From Cognaticolwellia beringensis (GTDB lineage Bacteria > Pseudomonadota > Gammaproteobacteria > Enterobacterales > Alteromonadaceae): a DNA stretch of 64,000 nt. Both the position numbers and the translations under genes were made by a program. The notes beneath the pieces were generated by a model. That model did not search any database. It had not been told where the DNA came from and was given only the letters and a program-made list of their open reading frames with translations. The stretch covers positions 4,030,001 through 4,094,000 of the forward strand of contig NZ_CP020465.1 in the NCBI RefSeq assembly GCF_002076895.1. The letters run 5' to 3'. Positions 37,800 through 46,721 of this stretch are shown piece after piece; position 1 is the first letter of the stretch, and the number at the start of each line of letters is the position of its first letter.

Positions 37800-39329
37800 A
37801 TGAAAACTAGAGTTGTTATTGTAGGTGGCGGTACAGCAGGTTGGTTAACGGCAGGTATTATTGCTGCTCAGCATTATTTAAAAGGTGCGCCAACGCAAGA
37901 TACTGAAGTTATCCTAGTGGAATCTCCAGACGTTAAAAATTTGGGGGTTGGTGAAGGCACTTGGCCAACCATGCGAGATACCCTCCGCCAGATCGGTATT
38001 TCCGAAAGGGAGTTCCTCTCTTGTTGTGACGCGAGTTTCAAACAAGCGTCTAAATTTGTCGGTTGGTCTAACGGTCAAAATGAGCATTATTATCATCCTT
38101 TTACCGCTCCGTCTGGATATGGTGTAGTAAGCATGGCTGACCACTGGTCAGCGGCAACTAAAGACATGAATTTTGAAAACTGGGTTTGTGCACAGGGGAC
38201 TATTTGTGATTACAATCTAGCGCCTAAGTTACCAAAAATGTCTGAATATGCTTTTAGTGTAAACTATGGTTATCACCTTAACGCTGGGAAATTTGTAAAA
38301 ATACTTCACCAACATTGTGTCGATAATCTTGGTGTAAAATATATCCAAGGTCATGTAGAACAGGTACTTTCTGCTGAGAATGGTGATATTTCTGAAATTG
38401 TATTATCTGATGGGGAACATATAGCAGGGGATTTATTCATCGACTGCAGTGGTTTTGCGGCGATATTGATTGGTAAACATTATCAGATCTCCTTTAAATC
38501 CCAGAAACATATTTTATTTAACGATACAGCACTCGCTCTTCAAGTGGAGCATGCCTCAGAGGACACGCCAATCGCTTCAAGCACGATTGCAACAGCGCAG
38601 CAAAGTGGTTGGATTTGGGATATTTCCCTGCAAAACCGCAGAGGAATTGGTCATGTATTCTCTAGTGACTTCACTAATGTAGGAGATGCGGAAGACGCAT
38701 TGTCTATGTACGTAAAAAATGACCCTTTGCTTACTGCACAGAAACTGACGCCCCGGATTATAAAGTTTAACCCAGGCCACAGGGAAACCTTCTGGCACAA
38801 AAACTGTGTCGCTATTGGTGTTTCAGCAGGTTTTGTCGAACCGTTAGAAGCAACGGCTTTAGTCTTGATAGAAAAATCTGCTGAATGGGTCAGCCAACAA
38901 CTTCCGCGTGATTCTGATGCTATGTCAGTTTTGGCGAAAAGATTTAATAACCTCACCTTACAACGGTGGAAGGAAATTATCGATTTCCTTAAGCTGCACT
39001 ATGTACTGTCAAATCGTACAGACAGTGAGTACTGGCAAGCACATCAACAACTAGGTTCAATTCCCGAAAGTTTACAAGAGTCATTGCAATTATGGCGTTC
39101 ACAAGCACCTGGGCTTTATGAATCCAATCAACGCTTTGAACTCTTTTCGTCAGCAAGTAAACAATATGTATTATATGGTATGGGCTTTAATACAGCGCCG
39201 CACCCATTAGGTCAAAAAGAAGCTTCGCTAATAAAGCGCTTACGAAATGAAACGCTCCATAATACTGAAAAATTGCTTAGTGCATTACCAACAAATCGTC
39301 AGTTTCTATCTAAAATATTGCAAAAATAA
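37800..39329 (+). CDS. Flavin-dependent tryptophan-halogenase family protein 2
   Basis: A second family member, 509 residues, divergent from the first. It keeps G-G-G-T-A-G-W-L-T, G-V-G-E-G-T-W-P, the Lys in A-S-F-K-Q-A-S-K-F-V-G-W, and G-F-V-E-P-L-E-A-T-A. The halogenase motif reads G-W-I-W-D-I-S-L, with Ser where Pro is usual. That points to a different substrate or reaction. It ends the sapC-cupin-halogenase-halogenase group; an untranscribed-looking gap of about 370 bases follows. CGAGAAG precedes the ATG. Confidence 0.88.
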   Translation: MKTRVVIVGGGTAGWLTAGIIAAQHYLKGAPTQDTEVILVESPDVKNLGVGEGTWPTMRDTLRQIGISEREFLSCCDASFKQASKFVGWSNGQNEHYYHPFTAPSGYGVVSMADHWSAATKDMNFENWVCAQGTICDYNLAPKLPKMSEYAFSVNYGYHLNAGKFVKILHQHCVDNLGVKYIQGHVEQVLSAENGDISEIVLSDGEHIAGDLFIDCSGFAAILIGKHYQISFKSQKHILFNDTALALQVEHASEDTPIASSTIATAQQSGWIWDISLQNRRGIGHVFSSDFTNVGDAEDALSMYVKNDPLLTAQKLTPRIIKFNPGHRETFWHKNCVAIGVSAGFVEPLEATALVLIEKSAEWVSQQLPRDSDAMSVLAKRFNNLTLQRWKEIIDFLKLHYVLSNRTDSEYWQAHQQLGSIPESLQESLQLWRSQAPGLYESNQRFELFSSASKQYVLYGMGFNTAPHPLGQKEASLIKRLRNETLHNTEKLLSALPTNRQFLSKILQK

Positions 39330-39698
39330 AGCCGGATTTTTATCAATCGACGCTAACCTCTTACCACATAATTTGGTTAGCTGTTTTAAAACATTAATGA
39401 ACATTAATCCATTTAGTACTAACTTTTTCGCAAATGAGAAGTTACTGTTTTGGTGACATAGCTAATCTATGAAGTTATTTCATGATGACCAACTTCTATT
39501 ATTCTACGTCTCTATAATAACTCAGTTTAGCGCTTGTTATAAAATATATTACGCCGATTTTGTTGCATAAAAAACCGATTTATTATTAACACAACACATT
39601 GAAATTTCCTTATAGTAAATAGTCACTAATAATAAGGTCATTAACTTATGACTAAATGGTAGTGTTGTAATTTATATTTCAAAAAGAGTTAACTATTT
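39330..39698. promoter_or_regulatory. Promoter region of the sugar-oxidation operon
   Basis: About 370 bases without a credible gene; a 69-codon frame near 39247-39456 is a shadow of the halogenase end. It holds the duplicated operator/promoter block at 39550-39625. Confidence 0.6.
39550..39625 (+). promoter_or_regulatory. Shared AraC-type operator and promoter, copy 2
   Basis: CCGATTT occurs at 39554 and again at 39575, the same 21-bp direct repeat as at 30815/30836, followed by TTAACA and TATAGT. It lies about 75-145 bases before the Gfo/Idh/MocA gene. The match to copy 1 outside genes implies common control by the PAS-AraC regulator. Confidence 0.7.
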
Positions 39699-40931
39699 AT
39701 GCGAAAAATTAGAATGGGTATGGTTGGTGGCGGACAGGGCGCTTTTATTGGCGCAATTCATCGCATAGCAGCACAACTAGATAATCAAATTGAATTAGTT
39801 TGTGGAGCCTTTAGTTCTGATCCAGATAACGCTGTTGCCTCTGGTAAAGCACTCTACTTAGAAGAAAGCCGCTGTTACCGATCTTATCAAGAAATGTTAA
39901 AACAAGAAGCACTACTTGGTGATGATAAACGTATGGATATGGTGGTTATTGTCACCCCCAATTTTTTACATTTCCCTATTGCTAAAATGGCTCTTGAACA
40001 GGGCTTTCATGTAATGTCAGATAAACCAGCAACGGTTGATTTAGCAGAAGCGCTAGCGTTGAAAGACATCATTGAACAAACAGGTTTATTATACGGTCTA
40101 ACTCACACCTATACGGGTTACCCTATGGTGAAAGAGGCTAAAGCACGTATTAAACAAGGTCAGCTAGGTAAAATAAAAAAAGTTGTAGTTGAATATCCAC
40201 AAGGTTGGTTAGCTAATAAAAACGATGAAAATAGTAAACAAGCAGCATGGCGTTTAGATCCTAAAAAATCAGGTATTAGTTGTTGTATGGGTGATATTGG
40301 TGTTCATGCAGCTAATCTTGCTGAGTATGTAACAGGTCTTAGCATTACCGAACTTTGTGCTGACTTATCAACTAATGTTGCTGGCCGACTACTTGACGAT
40401 GATGGAACGGTTTTACTTCGTTTTAATTCTGGTGCACAAGGTACATTACAAGCCAGCCAAGTATCTATAGGTGAAGAGAATTCCCTTAAGTTACGTGTGT
40501 ATGGTGAAACAGCTAGTATCGAGTGGTCGCAGCTTGAACCAAACACTGTATTAATGAAGTTTGCTGATAAACCCAGCCAACTAATTCGTGCAGGAGTTGG
40601 CGAAATGGATAAGATAACACAGGCGAACATGAGAACGCCAGCAGGTCACCCTGAAGGGTACTTAGAAGCTTTTGCCAATATTTACACTCAGTTTTCATAT
40701 CAAATACGCGATAGGCTCTTTGTTGATATTAATGCTAGTGATGCTAACAATAGTGATCTAAACACTCATGATAAAGCAGCAATAAATGATGTTCCGGGCA
40801 TTGAGTCAGCTATCAGAGGAATGGCTTTTATTGAAAATGTCGTGGCTGCGAGTCAGTCAGAAATTAAATGGCATCCATTTTCATTAAAGCCGCAAAAAAT
40901 AACTCTACTAAATGAATTAGATAAAGGATAA
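39699..40931 (+). CDS. Gfo/Idh/MocA-family oxidoreductase
   Basis: NAD(P)-dependent sugar dehydrogenase of the Gfo/Idh/MocA family, 410 residues. The Rossmann start R-M-G-M-V-G-G-G-Q-G-A-F-I-G, V-I-V-T-P-N-F-L-H-F-P-I-A, and the catalytic-type Lys in V-M-S-D-K-P-A are visible. M-G-D-I-G-V-H-A-A-N matches the conserved D-x-x-x-H site. No export signal. First gene of the operon under the duplicated AraC-type operator. Family members interconvert sugars and 3-keto sugars or oxidise inositols; the company of TIM-barrel and GMC genes favours 3-keto-sugar handling. Confidence 0.88.
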   Translation: MRKIRMGMVGGGQGAFIGAIHRIAAQLDNQIELVCGAFSSDPDNAVASGKALYLEESRCYRSYQEMLKQEALLGDDKRMDMVVIVTPNFLHFPIAKMALEQGFHVMSDKPATVDLAEALALKDIIEQTGLLYGLTHTYTGYPMVKEAKARIKQGQLGKIKKVVVEYPQGWLANKNDENSKQAAWRLDPKKSGISCCMGDIGVHAANLAEYVTGLSITELCADLSTNVAGRLLDDDGTVLLRFNSGAQGTLQASQVSIGEENSLKLRVYGETASIEWSQLEPNTVLMKFADKPSQLIRAGVGEMDKITQANMRTPAGHPEGYLEAFANIYTQFSYQIRDRLFVDINASDANNSDLNTHDKAAINDVPGIESAIRGMAFIENVVAASQSEIKWHPFSLKPQKITLLNELDKG

Positions 40932-40940
40932 GAAAATTTT

Positions 40941-42005
40941 ATGGGAACACAAATGCAAAAAATTAAAGGCCCAGCTATTTTTCTTGCTCAATTTATGGGA
41001 GATGAAGCACCATTTAATGACTTACCTTCATTATGTCATTGGGCGGCAAATTTAGGTTACAAAGGTATTCAATTACCAACCTCTCCTAAACTTATCGACT
41101 TATCAAAAGCTGCAAACAGTCAAAGTTACTGTGACGAAATAACCGCAATAGTTGCAGATGCTGGTTTAGTAATAACAGAGCTTTCTACGCATCTTCAGGG
41201 TCAGTTGGTGGCTGTTCATCCCGCTTACGATGAAATGTTTGACGGTTTTGCTCCTGAAGCTTTTAGAAAAAACCCAGAAGCTAGAACTGAGTGGGCAATA
41301 GACCAATTAAAATGTGCAGCGAAAGCAAGTAAACGACTTGGTTTAAAAGCACATGTTACTTTTTCAGGCGCACTATTGTGGCATACTTTTTACCCTTGGC
41401 CACAAAGACCTCCTGGCTTAGTGGAGTTAGGTTTTGAAGAATTAGCAAATAGATGGTTACCTATACTAGAGGCCTTTGATGCAGCGGGTGTTGATGTTTG
41501 TTATGAATTACATCCAGGAGAAGATTTGCACGATGGTGCAAGCTTTGAACGTTTTCTTGAGGCCGTAAATAACCATCCACGTGCCAATATCTTATATGAT
41601 CCAAGTCACTTTGTTTTACAGCAATTAGATTACCTTGCTTTTATCGATATCTATCATGAACGTATTAAAGCTTTTCATGTTAAAGATGCAGAGTTCAACC
41701 CATCAGGTCGTAGTGGTGTGTATGGTGGTTATCAATCTTGGCAAGACAGACCCGGACGTTTTCGTTCATTAGGCGATGGTCAAATTAATTTCAATGCTAT
41801 TTTTAGTAAATTAACTCAATACGGTTTTACTGGTTGGGCTGTGCTCGAATGGGAGTGTTGTATCAAACACCCAGAAGATGGTGCTAAAGAAGGGGCTATA
41901 TTTATTGACCAACATATTATTAACCCTACTGAAAAGGCATTTGACGATTTTGCAGCAGTAGCTACAGATAATAATGCTAATAAACGCCTTTTAGGGCTGA
42001 AATAA
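40941..42005 (+). CDS. Cytoplasmic sugar phosphate isomerase/epimerase-like TIM barrel
   Basis: A 354-residue xylose-isomerase-like TIM barrel (AP-endonuclease-2 superfamily). Metal-site residues are suggested by Y-E-L-H-P-G-E-D-L-H-D-G, L-Y-D-P-S-H-F-V, F-H-V-K-D-A-E-F, and V-L-E-W-E-C near the C-terminus. No signal peptide. It starts 10 bases after the Gfo/Idh/MocA gene and ends 13 before the transporter. Relatives include keto-sugar isomerases and the lyases/hydratases that break 3-keto-glycosides. The precise reaction is not evident. Confidence 0.82.
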   Translation: MGTQMQKIKGPAIFLAQFMGDEAPFNDLPSLCHWAANLGYKGIQLPTSPKLIDLSKAANSQSYCDEITAIVADAGLVITELSTHLQGQLVAVHPAYDEMFDGFAPEAFRKNPEARTEWAIDQLKCAAKASKRLGLKAHVTFSGALLWHTFYPWPQRPPGLVELGFEELANRWLPILEAFDAAGVDVCYELHPGEDLHDGASFERFLEAVNNHPRANILYDPSHFVLQQLDYLAFIDIYHERIKAFHVKDAEFNPSGRSGVYGGYQSWQDRPGRFRSLGDGQINFNAIFSKLTQYGFTGWAVLEWECCIKHPEDGAKEGAIFIDQHIINPTEKAFDDFAAVATDNNANKRLLGLK

Positions 42006-42017
42006 AGGAACAAGCTT

Positions 42018-43244
42018 ATGAAAGTTACTAAAACTATAAGCACAAAAGACTCTTCACGGATCTTTACCATTTGCTGTTTAGCTTTACTTGTTACGTCAAT
42101 GACTTTTGCAATACGAGCAGGTATTTTAAGCCAACTAGGTGCAGAGTTTGCACTTAGCGATGGGCAGCTTGGTTGGATAAACGCTATGGCTTTTATGGGT
42201 TTTCCTGTTTCTATGATGATTGGTGGAGCACTGTACAATAGTCTTGGTGCGAAAAAACTATTGTTAATTGCCTTTGTATTTCATATAGCTGGGCTACTTC
42301 TTACTATCTCTGCCGAAGGATTTTGGAGTTTACTCATTTCAACATTTTTTATAGGTTTCGCTAATGGCGCTGTAGAAGCTGGCTGTAATCCATTAATTGC
42401 TGAAACGTATCCAGATAAAAAAACCACTATGCTAAATAAGTTTCATGTTTGGTTTCCAGGTGGAATAGTTGTAGGTGCGCTTATTTCAAAAGCAATGACC
42501 GATGCAAATTTAGGTTGGCAATTACAAATAGTAGTCATGTTAATTCCAGCGGTTATATATGGTTTGATGACTTTGAAACAACGCTTTCAAGAATTTGAAC
42601 GTATTAAAGGGTCGACCAGCGGCAATGTAAAAGCATTATTTTCTCCACTATTCATTTTTATTGCTTTTTGCATGACGCTAACAACAACTGCTGAGTTAGG
42701 AACTCAACAATGGATCGAACGAATTATGGGCGCATCGGGCGCATCACCTATGTTAATTATGGCGTTAATCACCGGATTAATGGCAGTAGGCCGTTATTTT
42801 GCAGGACCTGTTATCCATCGTTTAAACCCTGTTGGAGTGCTTCTGTTTTCTGCGATTGTCTCTACAGCAGGTATATACTCAATGAGTATTGCTACAGGCC
42901 CTATGGTTTATATTGCAGCCATATTATTTGCGGTTGGCGTAATGTATTTTTGGCCAACCATGGTGGGATTTGTTGCAGAAAATATTCCAGAAAGCGGAGC
43001 TTTAGGTATGTCGATGATTGGTGGTGCGGGCATGTTTGCTTTAAGTTTATGGAATCCTGTTATCGGAAGTTGGATCGACAGTGCTCGTGAAAAGGCCAAT
43101 GCTTCAATCGCTACCGGTGTTGAACCAGAACTTTTAGCAGGTCAAAGCGTATTAGCTAATCTTACGTTTTTTCCTGCAATACTGATTGTTGCATTCAGCT
43201 TTTTATATTTCTATATGAAGAGAAAAAATACTCATCTGAAATAA
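42018..43244 (+). CDS. MFS sugar transporter
   Basis: A 408-residue major facilitator with about 12 membrane segments. Visible: L-G-W-I-N-A-M-A-F-M-G-F-P-V near segment 2, F-I-G-F-A-N-G-A-V-E-A-G-C-N-P-L, and W-F-P-G-G-I-V-V-G-A in the first half. It resembles FucP/NHS-like sugar importers of the cytoplasmic membrane. Strong AAAGGA before the ATG. Placed between two isomerase/oxidoreductase sets, it probably brings the periplasmic oxidation product into the cell. Confidence 0.87.
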   Translation: MKVTKTISTKDSSRIFTICCLALLVTSMTFAIRAGILSQLGAEFALSDGQLGWINAMAFMGFPVSMMIGGALYNSLGAKKLLLIAFVFHIAGLLLTISAEGFWSLLISTFFIGFANGAVEAGCNPLIAETYPDKKTTMLNKFHVWFPGGIVVGALISKAMTDANLGWQLQIVVMLIPAVIYGLMTLKQRFQEFERIKGSTSGNVKALFSPLFIFIAFCMTLTTTAELGTQQWIERIMGASGASPMLIMALITGLMAVGRYFAGPVIHRLNPVGVLLFSAIVSTAGIYSMSIATGPMVYIAAILFAVGVMYFWPTMVGFVAENIPESGALGMSMIGGAGMFALSLWNPVIGSWIDSAREKANASIATGVEPELLAGQSVLANLTFFPAILIVAFSFLYFYMKRKNTHLK

Positions 43245-43302
43245 CAATTAAATTTAATAAATAAAAATAAATAAAACAAAAGAGTTAAAGGGGGGATTTA
43301 CT

Positions 43303-43935
43303 ATGAATGATGATAAGAAATCAACAACATTAACAAATGAAAACTCAAGACGAAGTTTTCTAAAAGGCTTCACAACTATGGTTGGTGGTGTTGTTGTTGG
43401 TTCAATGTTAACAGGTAATGCTATTTCTGTAGCTATGGCTTATGTGCCAAGAAAAGATAGCTCATTAACTGACGGTAAAGTATTTAATAAGCATCAATTA
43501 AAACTACTCAAACAAATATGTTCAATAGTTATTCCTAAAACAGAAACCTTAGGCGCAGCAGAAGTTGATACTCATGGCTTTCTTGATAACCAACTTTTTA
43601 GTTGTCACACTAAAGCGGAACAAAATGTTGTATTAGATATACTAAAGTTAGTCGATGCGAGTGCTCAACAACATCTATCTAAGCCATTTCTAGAGCTAAC
43701 ATCAGAGCAACAATTTTATTTATTAACGAATCTTGATCTCGGTGAACAAAATTTCAATCAAGCACAGCGTGCAGATTTTAAAATATTAAAACAATATATT
43801 TGTTTTGGTTATTACACATCTGAAGTAGGCGGCACTCAAGAATTACGTTATGACCCAGTTCCGGGTGGCTTTAAGGGGTCAATTCCTTATAAGAACTCAG
43901 ATCCTTCATGGGCTACTAAAGGTTTATTTAACTAA
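43303..43935 (+). CDS. Gluconate 2-dehydrogenase subunit 3-like, Tat-exported
   Basis: A 210-residue protein with a twin-arginine signal (S-R-R-S-F-L-K-G, then a hydrophobic stretch ending near A-V-A-M-A, about residue 46). The mature domain is the gluconate-2-dehydrogenase small-subunit ('subunit 3') type: L-K-Q-I-C-S-I-V-I-P-K-T-E-T-L-G-A, then G-F-L-D-N-Q-L, and late F-G-Y-Y-T-S-E-V-G-G. It partners the GMC oxidoreductase encoded next, which lacks its own signal, and probably carries it through the Tat system. Strong purine-rich ribosome binding site before the ATG. Confidence 0.88.
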   Translation: MNDDKKSTTLTNENSRRSFLKGFTTMVGGVVVGSMLTGNAISVAMAYVPRKDSSLTDGKVFNKHQLKLLKQICSIVIPKTETLGAAEVDTHGFLDNQLFSCHTKAEQNVVLDILKLVDASAQQHLSKPFLELTSEQQFYLLTNLDLGEQNFNQAQRADFKILKQYICFGYYTSEVGGTQELRYDPVPGGFKGSIPYKNSDPSWATKGLFN

Positions 43936-44015
43936 TAAGCTTCAGCGCAGTATTTAGGTGCTACCCCCAAAAGAGCTAACACCTTGGTGAGTCTATTTGA
44001 TATGAGATAATAATT

Positions 44016-45740
44016 ATGAAAGAACAAGTTTATATAAATAAAACCAGTGAAGTATATGACGCCATTGTTATTGGCTCTGGTATTTCAGGTGGTTGGGCGG
44101 CGAAAGAGCTTTGTGAACGTGGCCTAAAAACATTAATGATTGAACGCGGTCGTGTTGTTGAACATCGCAAAGATTATACCGGTGAGAATACTCCTATGTG
44201 GCGTCAAGAGCACAGAGGACGTGTAGAAAACTTATTGACTGATCAGCAACACTCAGTTCAAAAGCAATGTTATGCCTTTGGCAATACTACGAAACAGTTT
44301 TTTGGTAACGATCGTGACTTACCATACCAAACTAAAGAAGGTACTACCTTTTCTTGGATTAGAGGCAATCAATTAGGCGGTAAATCATTGACTTGGCATC
44401 GTCAGTGTTACCGTTTAGGTGAATATGATTTTAATGCCAATAAAGTTGATGGTTATGGAACAGACTGGCCAATTCGCTCAAAGGACATCGAAAAGTGGTA
44501 TTCACATGTTGAAATTCATGCCGGTATAAGTGGCTCAAAAGAAAATTTACCTAATTTACCTGACAGTGAGTTCTTACCTCCATTTGAAATGATGACCATT
44601 GAAAAGGATATGCAAGAGAAGTTTTCTAAGTTATATCCTGAGCGCCCTATGATTATGGGGCGAACTGCTCATTTAACTCAACCTACTGATCTACATATTT
44701 CACAAGGGCGAATACAGTGTCAGGCAAGGAATGAATGTCATGCAGGTTGCTCATACGGGGCTTACTTTAGTACTCAAAGTTCGACTTTACCTGCTGCAGC
44801 TAAAACAGGTAATTTGCATATTGCACCTAATAGCGTTGTACATAGTCTTATTTATGATGAAAAAACTAACCGTGTTAAAGGTGTAAGAGTTATTGATAAT
44901 GATGACTTAAGTGAACGAGAATATTTTGCCAATGTTATTTTTGTTTGCGCATCAACGATCGGCTCAACACAAATATTAATGAACTCTATTTCTAAAAAAT
45001 TCCCTAATGGTATTGCTAATAGTTCGGGTGTATTAGGTCATTATTTGATGGACCATAACTTTAATGGCGTTGCTTCTGGAGAGGTAGAAGGTTATGAGAA
45101 TGAATATTATAAAGGCCGAAGACCTACTGGCCTTATGATCCCAAATTTCTTTTATAAACCTGATCGTCAAAGAGACTTTTTAAGAGGTTATGCTTTACAT
45201 GCTTCAGCTTATCGAGAAGGGTGGGAAGCACAACAAGCACAAGATGGTTTAGGTGTTGAATATAAAAACAAATTAAAACAAGCAGGTAAATGGCACTTTC
45301 AATTAGCTGCACAAGGTGAAATGTTACCTAGATTTGAAAATCAAATGCGCTTACACCCCTCTCTAAAAGACAAATGGGGAATCCCACAAATAGAATTTGA
45401 TGTACGTTTTTCTGACAATGAAAAAATGATGATGGAAGATGCCGTTGAACAGTCAATAAAAATGTTAAAGGCTGCTGGATTAAAAAATGTTTCAGGCAAT
45501 ACTATGCATGGTCCTCCAGGCTTAGCTATTCATGAATTAGGCACAGCCAGAATGGGACGTGATGCTAAAACTTCCATCTTAAATGGTTTCAATCAAAGCC
45601 ATGACATCCCTAATTTATTTGTAACTGATGGTGCGAGTTTTTGTTCATCTGCGGTACAAAATCCTAGTTTAACCTTTATGGCATTAACTGCCAGAGCTGT
45701 TGACTATGCTGTTAAAGAAATAGCAGCTAAACGAATATAG
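44016..45740 (+). CDS. GMC-family flavoprotein dehydrogenase
   Basis: A 574-residue FAD-dependent GMC oxidoreductase, probably a sugar or polyol dehydrogenase. Visible: D-A-I-V-I-G-S-G-I-S-G-G-W-A-A-K-E-L (FAD) at residues 9-26, L-G-G-K-S-L-T-W-H, and C-terminal H-E-L-G-T-A-R-M-G plus Q-N-P-S-L-T-F-M-A-L, the paired active-site regions. No signal peptide, so export would rely on the Tat-signal subunit encoded 80 bases upstream. The pair resembles lactose/glucoside 3-dehydrogenase or gluconate-type dehydrogenases; a cytochrome c subunit is not encoded nearby. By context it would make 3-keto sugars in the periplasm. Confidence 0.9.
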   Translation: MKEQVYINKTSEVYDAIVIGSGISGGWAAKELCERGLKTLMIERGRVVEHRKDYTGENTPMWRQEHRGRVENLLTDQQHSVQKQCYAFGNTTKQFFGNDRDLPYQTKEGTTFSWIRGNQLGGKSLTWHRQCYRLGEYDFNANKVDGYGTDWPIRSKDIEKWYSHVEIHAGISGSKENLPNLPDSEFLPPFEMMTIEKDMQEKFSKLYPERPMIMGRTAHLTQPTDLHISQGRIQCQARNECHAGCSYGAYFSTQSSTLPAAAKTGNLHIAPNSVVHSLIYDEKTNRVKGVRVIDNDDLSEREYFANVIFVCASTIGSTQILMNSISKKFPNGIANSSGVLGHYLMDHNFNGVASGEVEGYENEYYKGRRPTGLMIPNFFYKPDRQRDFLRGYALHASAYREGWEAQQAQDGLGVEYKNKLKQAGKWHFQLAAQGEMLPRFENQMRLHPSLKDKWGIPQIEFDVRFSDNEKMMMEDAVEQSIKMLKAAGLKNVSGNTMHGPPGLAIHELGTARMGRDAKTSILNGFNQSHDIPNLFVTDGASFCSSAVQNPSLTFMALTARAVDYAVKEIAAKRI

Positions 45741-45784
45741 TACTTATCAACGAATTAGAGAAATTCAACCAAATAGGAATAAGA

Positions 45785-46684
45785 ATGAAACTATTAAAAC
45801 TAATAACAATAGTAATTGTGGTGTGTATCGCTTGTATATCTTGCACATCCCCATTGCACCAAGATAAAAGCACACAGCAATATAAAAATAAACCAATTCC
45901 TAAAGTTGGTGTGCAATTATGGTCTGTAAAAGAAGAGCTTAAAGCAGATTTTAAGGGTACGTTAACTCAATTAGCTGATATGGGATTTGAAGGCGTTGAA
46001 TTAGCAGGTGAATTTGGTCCATATAAAGACGATGCTAAAGGGCTTAAAGCTTTTTTAGATAGCTTAGGGTTAGAAGCAAGTTCTGCTCATGCTCCTTTTG
46101 CAGCTTTTGATGACGAACATTTTGACAAGTCCGTTGCTTTTTATAAAACCTTAAAAACTGAAACATTAATTATCCCTTGGGATGACAGAGGTTGGGATAG
46201 TGCAAAAGTAGATAGTTTAATTACTGATTTAAATGTGTTATTCACTAAGCTTAAAGCTGAAGGCTTTCACTTTGGTTACCATAATCATGAGCAAGAATTC
46301 GATGATCATAAAGATGCTACTTTTTGGGATCATATTGCTAAATCAACACCTAAAGACTTTGTTTTACAAATGGATGTTGGTTGGGTGACACTTGCGGAAA
46401 AAGACCCTGTAGAATATATCAATCGTTATCCAAACCGTACATTAACCACGCATATCAAAGCCAAACTTCCAAGAGACGTAGCAGCTAAAATGGCCACTAA
46501 TGGTAAACGTCAGATCGTTGGAGATGATGTAACAAATTGGGATGCCGTTATAAAGGCAGATATAATGGTTGGTGGCACAAAATGGTTTGTTATAGAGCAA
46601 GAAGAATATCCAGACGGTTTAACACCACTACAAGCGGTTAAATTATCGAAGCAAGGTTTGGATAAAGCGATTATAAACTTGTAA
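45785..46684 (+). CDS. Exported TIM-barrel isomerase/epimerase-like lipoprotein
   Basis: A 299-residue sugar phosphate isomerase/epimerase-like TIM barrel with a lipoprotein signal (Cys near residue 20, I-S-C). Visible: V-G-V-Q-L-W-S-V-K, G-F-E-G-V-E-L-A-G-E-F-G, G-Y-H-N-H-E-Q-E-F, Q-M-D-V-G-W-V-T, T-H-I-K-A-K, and V-I-E-Q-E-E-Y, the metal-binding residues of this class. As an exported protein it cannot act on phosphorylated sugars. Homologues in 3-keto-glycoside pathways catalyse elimination of 3-keto-glycosides, which fits the preceding oxidase pair. Last gene of the cluster, with a terminator 12 bases past the stop. Confidence 0.87.
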   Translation: MKLLKLITIVIVVCIACISCTSPLHQDKSTQQYKNKPIPKVGVQLWSVKEELKADFKGTLTQLADMGFEGVELAGEFGPYKDDAKGLKAFLDSLGLEASSAHAPFAAFDDEHFDKSVAFYKTLKTETLIIPWDDRGWDSAKVDSLITDLNVLFTKLKAEGFHFGYHNHEQEFDDHKDATFWDHIAKSTPKDFVLQMDVGWVTLAEKDPVEYINRYPNRTLTTHIKAKLPRDVAAKMATNGKRQIVGDDVTNWDAVIKADIMVGGTKWFVIEQEEYPDGLTPLQAVKLSKQGLDKAIINL

Positions 46685-46695
46685 TTAGCGAAACC

Positions 46696-46721
46696 AGGTC
46701 AGTCTATAATCTGGCCTTTTT
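46696..46721 (+). terminator. Terminator of the sugar-oxidation operon
   Basis: Stem AGGTCAG / CTGGCCT (one G-T pair) with a TCTATAAT loop and T-run, 12 bases past the last gene. Confidence 0.8.

Noticed and set aside
39247..39456. 69-codon ORF overlapping the end of the second halogenase
   Set aside because: Begins inside the halogenase in another frame; its tail is AT-rich intergenic DNA.
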